Of a DNA stretch of 36,205 bases, positions 31,715 to 36,205 are shown one piece after another. The position numbers and the translations under genes were made by a program. Position 1 is the first letter of the stretch; the number at the start of each line of letters is the position of its first letter. Source of the stretch: a virus; the IMG/VR virus record IMGVR_UViG_3300020725_000004, positions 1 through 36,205 of that record. The stretch is one strand, 5' to 3'. Below the pieces are notes generated by a model. The model had not been told where the DNA came from and ran no database searches. It saw only the letters and a program-made list of their open reading frames with translations.

Positions 31715-31746
31715 CTAGTAAGCGCTTAGTGATAGGCGCTTACTGG
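31715..31746 (+). terminator. Hairpin between early genes
   Basis: AGTAAGCGC (31717-31725) pairs perfectly with GCGCTTACT (31736-31744), loop ten bases, plus T-G and C-G closing pairs. A second hairpin GATTGT/ACAATC (31746-31763) follows immediately, just before box 3. No T-tract, so possibly an RNA-processing or stabilising structure. Confidence 0.55.
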
Positions 31747-31765
31747 ATTGTCATTAGACAATCAA

Positions 31766-31775
31766 AACCTAACTA
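31766..31775 (+). promoter_or_regulatory. AACCTAACTA box 3
   Basis: Exact copy, 14 bases before the ATG at 31790 with ACGGAG between. Confidence 0.75.
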
Positions 31776-31789
31776 ACGGAGCGTTAAAC

Positions 31790-31966
31790 ATGAGAAAAGA
31801 CATCAAGTTATCAAGTGGCAGAGTAGTTTATTTTGAAGATCTAAACGGGATCACTATTCCATCTATTAGATGGTATGAGATGACAGATAGTGAGTGGTCT
31901 AGCTATTGTCAGCAAACTAGCGGGTTTACGCCTTGTTTCCCTATTCTAGATGAGGTAAGGGTATGA
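31790..31966 (+). CDS. Small early protein of unknown function
   Basis: A 58-residue protein (MRKDIKLSSGRVVYFEDLNG...). The ATG at 31790 is preferred because box 3 and GGAG precede it; an in-frame ATG at 31748 lies inside the upstream hairpins. Contains WYEMTDSEWSSYCQQ. It ends in a four-base overlap with the next gene. Confidence 0.75.
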   Translation: MRKDIKLSSGRVVYFEDLNGITIPSIRWYEMTDSEWSSYCQQTSGFTPCFPILDEVRV

Positions 31967-32139
31967 GCCTAATTCAAGAGATGCAAAAACATGGTTTAGC
32001 AGATTGTGCTTATAACCGTCAATTCTTTACACTTGATGAGCTGTATAGATCATATTGCTATAGAGCTGCTAAACAAGGGTTTCAGGCGTTATCGTTTAAT
32101 TCGTGGCGATACTGTCATAAAGCAAATATCACGCTGTAG
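31963..32139 (+). CDS. Small Tyr/Cys-rich early protein
   Basis: A 58-residue protein beginning MSLIQEMQKHGLADCAYNR and ending SWRYCHKANITL, with several Tyr, Arg and Cys residues. Translational coupling (ATGA) supports it. Function unknown. Confidence 0.7.
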   Translation: MSLIQEMQKHGLADCAYNRQFFTLDELYRSYCYRAAKQGFQALSFNSWRYCHKANITL

Positions 32140-32155
32140 AGCGATTAAAGGGTTT

Positions 32156-32175
32156 AGTGGTACTTAGGTATCACT
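32156..32175 (+). terminator. Hairpin between early genes
   Basis: AGTGGTAC pairs with GTATCACT (one G-U pair) around TTAG, and GGGT/ACCC may extend the stem. Followed by TTATTTAT, a moderate T-rich tail. Confidence 0.5.
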
Positions 32176-32243
32176 TACCCTTATTTATCGCCTTGGCGCT
32201 TGTTTTAAAGTGTTTTAAAGGTATTTAATAGTTTTATCTTACT

Positions 32244-32253
32244 AACCTAACTA
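32244..32253 (+). promoter_or_regulatory. AACCTAACTA box 4
   Basis: Exact copy, 15 bases before the ATG at 32269 with CGAGG between. Confidence 0.75.
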
Positions 32254-32268
32254 ATTTTCGAGGTATTT

Positions 32269-32439
32269 ATGAGAAATAATGATATTTATACTATTCAACG
32301 CAAAATCTTTATAAACAAAGTGCCATTACGCATGAGCGTATTAGGCGTGCTGCGCACACACATACGCACGCACATGGTGATTGACTGTTTATCGGCTATT
32401 GGTTTGCTGGCTTTAGTAGTTTTGGCTCTGGCATCGTAG
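32269..32439 (+). CDS. 56-residue membrane protein
   Basis: A basic N-terminal two thirds (MRNNDIYTIQRKIFINKVPL) with a C-terminal hydrophobic helix (LSAIGLLALVVLALAS). This suggests a tail-anchored inner-membrane protein. The box and ribosome site CGAGG support the start. Role unknown. Confidence 0.7.
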   Translation: MRNNDIYTIQRKIFINKVPLRMSVLGVLRTHIRTHMVIDCLSAIGLLALVVLALAS

Positions 32440-32768
32440 GAAGTCCCCAAGTGAAAACCCCAAGAGCTAAGCACCAAACCCGCTTAGCGGGTAATCTCAA
32501 AAAAGAGAGTATCTATCGTTTATCTAAGTGCTTAACTAAAGGGGTGCGGTCCTGTAAGAGTCCCCCAGATACTAGCCACTATGTTTATTCCCTTTGGCGA
32601 TACACCATGCGGGAGGGGTGGGTCATGCCCCCGTGTAGTTTGCTTTAGAGGTGATTTTGTACAGGAGGCTTTGAATTGTCAAAGGTAACCAGCCGATGAC
32701 AGCCACAAAACCACCACTAAAACAAACTTAATCGGATTAGATCATACTTTTTAAAGGAGTGCAACAAA
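32440..32768 (+). other. Structured stretch without a firm gene
   Basis: Contains ACCCGC/GCGGGT (around 32479-32493), GGGG...CCCC pairs near 32540-32568 and GGGG...CCCC near 32613-32634. The only open frame is the weak one above. Possible small RNA or leader; no tRNA pattern was found. Confidence 0.4.
32451..32648 (+). CDS. Possible small basic protein, uncertain
   Basis: An open frame of 65 codons from GTG 32451, with GGAAG upstream. It is basic (KTPRAKHQTRL ... YRLSKCLTKGVRS) and ends WRYTMREGWVM, faintly like a small winged helix. The DNA also forms several GC-rich hairpins, so this could instead be a structured non-coding stretch. No box precedes it. Confidence 0.3.
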   Translation: MKTPRAKHQTRLAGNLKKESIYRLSKCLTKGVRSCKSPPDTSHYVYSLWRYTMREGWVMPPCSLL

Positions 32769-32927
32769 ATGAACAAAGCAGATAAAGATGCGCAGAAGTG
32801 GCAAGAGATGAATCAAGCAGCTCAGTACCGAGAATGGATCAGAGCAACGGAAACAGGTACGCCTTATTACATCAATCCTCAAGGCGATGTAGTGACTGAA
32901 GATAAAAAAACAACACCTAACAAATAA
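32769..32927 (+). CDS. 52-residue hydrophilic protein
   Basis: Begins MNKADKDAQKWQEMNQAAQY and contains YYINPQGDVV; highly charged. A strong AAAGGAG site precedes the ATG. No AACCTAACTA box is present at this gene. Function unknown. Confidence 0.7.
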   Translation: MNKADKDAQKWQEMNQAAQYREWIRATETGTPYYINPQGDVVTEDKKTTPNK

Positions 32928-32976
32928 ATTGCACTAATCGTAGTAATGTAGTAATGTTCTAACTGTAGTACATCAA

Positions 32977-32986
32977 AGCCTAACTA
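32977..32986 (+). promoter_or_regulatory. AACCTAACTA box 5 (one mismatch)
   Basis: AGCCTAACTA, 15 bases before the ATG at 33002, with AAAGGA between. Confidence 0.65.
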
Positions 32987-33001
32987 TATAAAGGAAATAT
33001 C

Positions 33002-33220
33002 ATGGAATATTGCGTTAATTGCAAACACCTAGACCAAAGCACTATGCAGTGCTTGTCACCCCAACGCCCTCACGATATGGTGACGGGACTTCAAAAGAAA
33101 ATGACAGCAAACAATAGCCGTAACTTACCCATAAGCGGATGCGGGGAAGATGCGAAGTGGTTTGCTTTTATTGAAGTAGAGGATCTTGACGATCTTTCAG
33201 CAATCCCTTTTGGTCGATAA
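33002..33220 (+). CDS. Small Cys-rich, probably zinc-binding protein
   Basis: A 72-residue protein with C4, C7 (YCVNCKHL) and C17 (MQCLSP), and a later GCGEDAKWF. This resembles small phage zinc-binding proteins. Its stop codon lies within box 6. Function unknown. Confidence 0.75.
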   Translation: MEYCVNCKHLDQSTMQCLSPQRPHDMVTGLQKKMTANNSRNLPISGCGEDAKWFAFIEVEDLDDLSAIPFGR

Positions 33221-33228
33221 CCTAACTA
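33219..33228 (+). promoter_or_regulatory. AACCTAACTA box 6
   Basis: Exact copy overlapping the previous stop codon, 12 bases before the ATG at 33241 with ATGGAG between. Confidence 0.75.
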
Positions 33229-33240
33229 ATGGAGTTAATC

Positions 33241-33504
33241 ATGGCAAAAACACCAAGTAGCAAGAATGAACCTAAGTTTCCAGTAAATAAAGTTGATAAG
33301 AAGATCAATGATGCTTACACCAAAAAAGAGGTGGATCGTCTTAAAAACCTAGTCGCAAGGCAAGATGACCTCATAGCTCAGATGCTAGATGAGTTAAAGC
33401 AAGAGCAAAATAAAACAGGCAAGTTAGGTCAAGAGTTAGAAGATCTGGAAGATGAGATCGACAGTTGGAAAGAGATTGTTAAGACCATTATGGAGGTGGT
33501 ATGA
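33241..33504 (+). CDS. Coiled-coil protein upstream of the exonuclease
   Basis: An 87-residue protein (MAKTPSSKNEPKF...) with a strong heptad region from about 25 to the end (YTKKEVDRLKNLVARQDDLI ... EDEIDSWKEIVKTIMEVV). The ATG at 33241 is chosen over 33229, since GGAG lies between them. ATGA overlap with the exonuclease suggests it is made together with it; perhaps an accessory or inhibitor. Confidence 0.75.
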   Translation: MAKTPSSKNEPKFPVNKVDKKINDAYTKKEVDRLKNLVARQDDLIAQMLDELKQEQNKTGKLGQELEDLEDEIDSWKEIVKTIMEVV

Positions 33505-34400
33505 ACGATCAAGCAGATTTTGCACCAGAGATAAGGCGTTCCGCCATATGGTCAGGTGATAGCCGTAAGGTCGCTAATGGCAAGATGGTAGATGTCATCC
33601 TAGAAAAGCAAGGTAAGAAGGAGTTAAAAGATCTCTCAGGCGTGGAAGCAGTGCAGATGGGTCATGTCATGCAACCTTTGATTGGAAAGCTGGCTCAAGA
33701 TCGTTTAAAGATGGAGTTAAAAGATGCTGATTACTCGATTACCCATTCAAAGCATACTTGGTTTAAATCTCATTTTGATTTCATTAGTGCTGATGGTGGT
33801 GTGCTTGTTGAAGCTAAAAACTACAACGCAGCAGTTCGCTCTAAGTTTGATCCCGACACTAATCGGATTCCTGATGCTGATTACGCACAACTTGTCCACG
33901 AAGCTGCTTGCCACAATGTTAATCGGATCTTTTTGGCTGTTTTATTTGGTGGTCAAGAGTTTCATACATTTGAGTTCTTTATTTCAGATCAGGAAAAAGA
34001 TGATCTCATACAGAAAATGGCTACAGTTTGGGGTCATTGCCAAGCGGGTACGCTTCCGCCAGCAGAAACCATTGAGCAAACTAAGATCATTTACCCGTCA
34101 TCCTCTACTGCGGTGGTTACGGCTACACAGCAAGTTGAGTTGGCTATCGCTCAGTTACGGGATGTCAAGAATCAGATTAAACACCTTGAAGCTACTGAGG
34201 AGCAAATTGAAGTCGCTGTCCGTAATCTTATGGGAGAGTGCCAGGAGATTAGAACAGTGGATGGACAGACATTAGTTTCTTGGAAGTCCTCTAAAAGCTC
34301 TAAGAAGTTCTCAGCATCACTGTTTCAGAGTGCCATGCCTGATATTTACGATCAGTTCGTAGTAGAAACAATGGGCAGTAGGAGGTTCTTAGTCAAATGA
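33501..34400 (+). CDS. YqaJ-family viral exonuclease
   Basis: A 299-residue protein with the YqaJ recombinase layout. AVQMGHVMQPLIGKLAQDR (50-68) carries the first conserved region, HFDFISADGGVLVEAKNYN (91-109) the catalytic D93, E104 and K106 (DxxE-x-K type). The middle has YAQLVHEAACHNV. The C-terminus is a coiled coil plus a short basic domain. It would resect DNA 5' ends for RecT annealing. It has the usual partner recT four genes downstream. Confidence 0.9.
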   Translation: MNDQADFAPEIRRSAIWSGDSRKVANGKMVDVILEKQGKKELKDLSGVEAVQMGHVMQPLIGKLAQDRLKMELKDADYSITHSKHTWFKSHFDFISADGGVLVEAKNYNAAVRSKFDPDTNRIPDADYAQLVHEAACHNVNRIFLAVLFGGQEFHTFEFFISDQEKDDLIQKMATVWGHCQAGTLPPAETIEQTKIIYPSSSTAVVTATQQVELAIAQLRDVKNQIKHLEATEEQIEVAVRNLMGECQEIRTVDGQTLVSWKSSKSSKKFSASLFQSAMPDIYDQFVVETMGSRRFLVK

Positions 34401-34522
34401 ATAATTTAGATAAATTTATTGAAGCTGGTTCTTTACTAGGAATATTTATTTCAGTTTGGTTAGCTATTTTTGTATTAAGTGTTGTTTTAATCAAACTTAT
34501 TATAGGAGTGCCTATTAAATGA
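34397..34522 (+). CDS. 41-residue membrane protein
   Basis: MNNLDKFIEAGSLLGIFISV then a hydrophobic helix (WLAIFVLSVVLIKLIIGVP). Coupled at both ends by ATGA overlaps. Function unknown. Confidence 0.6.
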   Translation: MNNLDKFIEAGSLLGIFISVWLAIFVLSVVLIKLIIGVPIK

Positions 34523-34680
34523 ACTCGATTGAAATGTTAAAAGAAGTAATTAACGGTCTTGACAATGTTATTACAGATACCGAAAAAAATGATGGTCTGG
34601 TTTGGCTTGCCAAAGAGGTTAAAAAGGATTTATTAAATGTTATTAAATCCATTCAGCGTGAACAAGGAAGAATCGCATGA
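34519..34680 (+). CDS. 53-residue helical protein
   Basis: Begins MNSIEMLKEVINGLDNVITD and ends IKSIQREQGRIA; amphipathic helices and many Lys/Glu. Coupled by ATGA on both sides. Function unknown. Confidence 0.65.
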   Translation: MNSIEMLKEVINGLDNVITDTEKNDGLVWLAKEVKKDLLNVIKSIQREQGRIA

Positions 34681-34763
34681 ATCAAATTGATATAGCAATA
34701 TATGTAATGGCTGCATCCTCAGTCATCGACACAATCCTAACTTTAGCGGAGAAATTTACATGA
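34677..34763 (+). CDS. 28-residue micro-protein upstream of recT
   Basis: MNQIDIAIYVMAASSVIDTI then LTLAEKFT: one possible amphipathic or membrane helix. Its end holds the CCTAACT element and the ribosome site for recT, so it may act mainly as a translational leader. Coupled at both ends. Confidence 0.5.
   Translation: MNQIDIAIYVMAASSVIDTILTLAEKFT
34734..34743 (+). promoter_or_regulatory. AACCTAACTA box 7 (degenerate)
   Basis: ATCCTAACTT, two mismatches from the box, 16 bases before the recT ATG, with AGCGGAG between; it lies inside the 28-residue frame. Confidence 0.5.
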
Positions 34764-35584
34764 GCAATATCGTTAGTTTTAACGAGATGGAGCAGATGGC
34801 ACAAGCAATAGCCAAGTCTGGTCTATTTGGTATGAAGGACACCAACAGCGTTCTAGCGTTGATGGCGGTAGCACAGGCGGAAGGTTTACATCCTGCAACT
34901 GCAGCTCGTGACTTTCACATCATCCAGGGCAGACCAGCATTAAAAGCTGATGCGATGCTTGCCCGTTTCCAAAATGCAGGTGGCAAAGTCGAATGGAAGG
35001 AATACACAGATGAGCAAGTTACAGGAGTTTTTTCACATCCCAACGGGGGTAACCTTGCGGTTACATGGACCATTGGACAAGCTACCAAAATTGGTCTTGT
35101 TAAACCAGGAAGCGGATGGCAAAAGTTTCCCAGAGCGATGCTCAGAAGCCGTTGTATTTCAGAGGGGATTAGATCAGTTTTCCCTGGATCTGTTACGGGG
35201 TTCTACTCGCCAGATGAAGTCGAAAACTTCGAAACCCAGACCGTCAAGCCTACCGTATTAAAAGACATGGGATCAGTCATTCCTAGCGTAGTGGATCTTT
35301 CCGCTATTCCTGATGACATCCCAGATATGGCATTGCCGATGTATGTTCCTGGTAATGATGTTCCGTATGCGCATTATGTTTGTAAAGATGATTGGATTGA
35401 TGGTTTCGCAGAGATGCACGCCAAGATCCATGAATCTACCAAGATGACAGCAGAGGAAAAATTCACCAAGATAAAGGCGTTTAGAGATGTCAATGAAGCC
35501 TATACAAAAACATTTGACGGCAATACTACAGCAAAGTTTTTATCAAAACTCCAAGCAATTAGAAAGGAAATCAACAATGGCTAA
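34760..35584 (+). CDS. recT: RecT-family ssDNA annealing protein
   Basis: A 274-residue protein. GLHPATAARDFHIIQGRPAL and KADAMLARFQNAGG (about 40-75) are the core RecT motif, followed by KFPRAMLRSRCISEGIRSVF (about 120-140). It anneals complementary ssDNA made by the YqaJ exonuclease, supporting replication-linked recombination. The C-terminal third is charged and variable. The next gene starts in its last codons. Confidence 0.92.
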   Translation: MSNIVSFNEMEQMAQAIAKSGLFGMKDTNSVLALMAVAQAEGLHPATAARDFHIIQGRPALKADAMLARFQNAGGKVEWKEYTDEQVTGVFSHPNGGNLAVTWTIGQATKIGLVKPGSGWQKFPRAMLRSRCISEGIRSVFPGSVTGFYSPDEVENFETQTVKPTVLKDMGSVIPSVVDLSAIPDDIPDMALPMYVPGNDVPYAHYVCKDDWIDGFAEMHAKIHESTKMTAEEKFTKIKAFRDVNEAYTKTFDGNTTAKFLSKLQAIRKEINNG

Positions 35585-35843
35585 TGGTCATATCGCCCAG
35601 ATGGGCAAAGGTGTTTTATTTCAAAATGAGAAAAAACACGAAAAATCACCTGATTGGAAAGGCACTCTATTGCTTTCTGAGGACTACAAAGCAGGACAAA
35701 CACTCAAGATTGCTGGCTGGACTAAACAAACTCCAAAAGGCAGCTTAATTAGCTTGTCTGAGGATAACTGGAAGCCTGATACAGGTGGCGCTTATCCAAA
35801 AGAAGTGAATAAGCGTGTTGATGACGGGGAAGTGCCATTTTGA
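35577..35843 (+). CDS. SSB-like ssDNA-binding protein with acidic PF tail
   Basis: An 88-residue protein from ATG 35577, overlapping recT by eight bases and chosen over upstream methionines for its AGAAAGGAAA site. The central part (GTLLLSEDYKAGQTLKIAGW) is beta-like. It ends VDDGEVPF, similar to the DDDIPF tip of SSB. It lies between recT and rusA. It is the complete form of the left-end gene; the two versions share the tail character despite sequence changes. Confidence 0.75.
   Translation: MANGHIAQMGKGVLFQNEKKHEKSPDWKGTLLLSEDYKAGQTLKIAGWTKQTPKGSLISLSEDNWKPDTGGAYPKEVNKRVDDGEVPF
35599..35843 (+). repeat. Right copy of the end duplication (SSB-like gene part)
   Basis: Corresponds to 1-242. 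Positions 35599-35725 are identical to 1-127. Confidence 0.95.
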
Positions 35844-35983
35844 AATCACTAATCGCTATTACACTGGTTTTATTTTTATCAACTAGCTACGCAGTGACTA
35901 AATGCGCTCCAGATGGTCGTGGTGGTCTTTGCTGTTGGGACACTGACACAGATGGTCCTTTTAAACCAATGAGCTGCTATTGA
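35840..35983 (+). CDS. 47-residue secreted Cys-rich micro-protein
   Basis: TTG start at 35840 overlapping the previous stop (TTGA), with GGGGAAG seven bases upstream. Residues 1-18 are a typical signal peptide (MKSLIAITLVLFLSTSYA), probably cleaved at A18. The mature 29 residues contain C22, C31, C32 and C46, with GRGGLCCWDTDTDGPF. Absent between the same two genes at the left end, where they overlap directly. Export to the periplasm is likely; role unknown. Confidence 0.65.
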   Translation: MKSLIAITLVLFLSTSYAVTKCAPDGRGGLCCWDTDTDGPFKPMSCY

Positions 35984-36205
35984 TGGTTGTTTTAAATTTA
36001 CCTTACCCTCCCAGTATCAATAACTACTGGATCGCTTCAGGAAACAGACGATTTATTTCTAAGCGGGGTAGGGAATTTAAAAATGCAGTTGCAGATTATT
36101 GCGCTGAGTTCAGAGTTCCTAAATTTGGCGATAAACAAGTTTGGGTAGATATTTTTCTCTATCCACGCTCTAAAAAGCTCATGGATGTTGATAACTGCAT
36201 AAAAC
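35983..36205 (+). CDS. rusA: RusA-family resolvase, right-end copy, 3'-truncated
   Basis: The window stops after 74 codons, just past the catalytic DVDNC. The DNA differs from the left copy at only a few positions, giving the change EYC to DYC near residue 38. The ATG overlaps the stop of the micro-protein (TGATG). Confidence 0.9.
   Translation, partial: MVVLNLPYPPSINNYWIASGNRRFISKRGREFKNAVADYCAEFRVPKFGDKQVWVDIFLYPRSKKLMDVDNCIK
35983..36205 (+). repeat. Right copy of the end duplication (rusA part)
   Basis: Corresponds to 242-464. The last 109 bases are identical. Confidence 0.95.

Noticed and set aside
32440-32768. Possible tRNA
   Set aside because: No cloverleaf with T-loop and matching acceptor stem could be built.
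1-36205. CRISPR array, insertion sequence, integrase or attachment site
   Set aside because: No regular repeat-spacer series, transposase or tyrosine/serine recombinase motif was seen; HNH is the only mobile-type gene.

Overview
This window is an almost complete double-stranded DNA tailed-phage genome, fairly AT-rich, probably assembled from a mixed environmental population. The host should be a Gram-negative bacterium: the lysis genes include an inner-membrane spanin with an outer-membrane lipoprotein spanin (Rz/Rz1) nested inside it, and the promoters look like the sigma-70 type. The structural genes (GT-type virion proteins, large terminase, ~60 kDa portal, 36 kDa capsid protein, short tail adaptor and tubular-like protein, ejection-type internal proteins, two fibre/spike proteins, no tape measure or sheath) point to a short-tailed podovirus-like particle. 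No integrase, repressor, DNA polymerase, helicase or primase is recognisable. The host genus cannot be read from the sequence.

The two ends carry the same two genes in slightly different versions. Bases 1-127 equal 35599-35725 exactly, and 356-464 equal 36097-36205 exactly, with scattered differences and a 143-bp insertion in between. The simplest reading is a circular or circularly permuted genome of about 35.6-35.7 kb whose ends were taken from two co-existing strains.

Seen as a circle there are two opposed blocks. The plus block (29111-36205, continuing 1-3093) starts with a GT-B-like glycosyltransferase and a 0.5-kb regulatory gap holding a TATAGA repeat array and a consensus TTGACA-16-TATAAT promoter. 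Then come an ArdC-like antirestriction protein and a string of small unknown genes, many preceded by a repeated AACCTAACTA box. A recombination module follows (YqaJ-type exonuclease, RecT, SSB-like protein with an acidic PF tail, RusA resolvase). The block ends with small PVAWM-family proteins, a nuclease-like protein, an HNH endonuclease and a GT-A glycosyltransferase.

The minus block (29073 down to 3162) is the late region. In transcription order it holds three small genes, a GT-A glycosyltransferase, the large terminase, an HTH protein, a zinc-ribbon protein and the portal. Next are a structured gap with two 13-residue polybasic peptides and a promoter, then scaffold, capsid, decoration-type and tail genes. 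The spike with an S74 chaperone, a tail fibre, four internal or ejection-type proteins and finally holin, endolysin and Rz/Rz1 follow, with small DUF6496-like and DUF2061 proteins at the end. Genes are tightly packed, with many ATGA or TAATG stop-start overlaps that imply translational coupling. Several real genes are under 60 codons.
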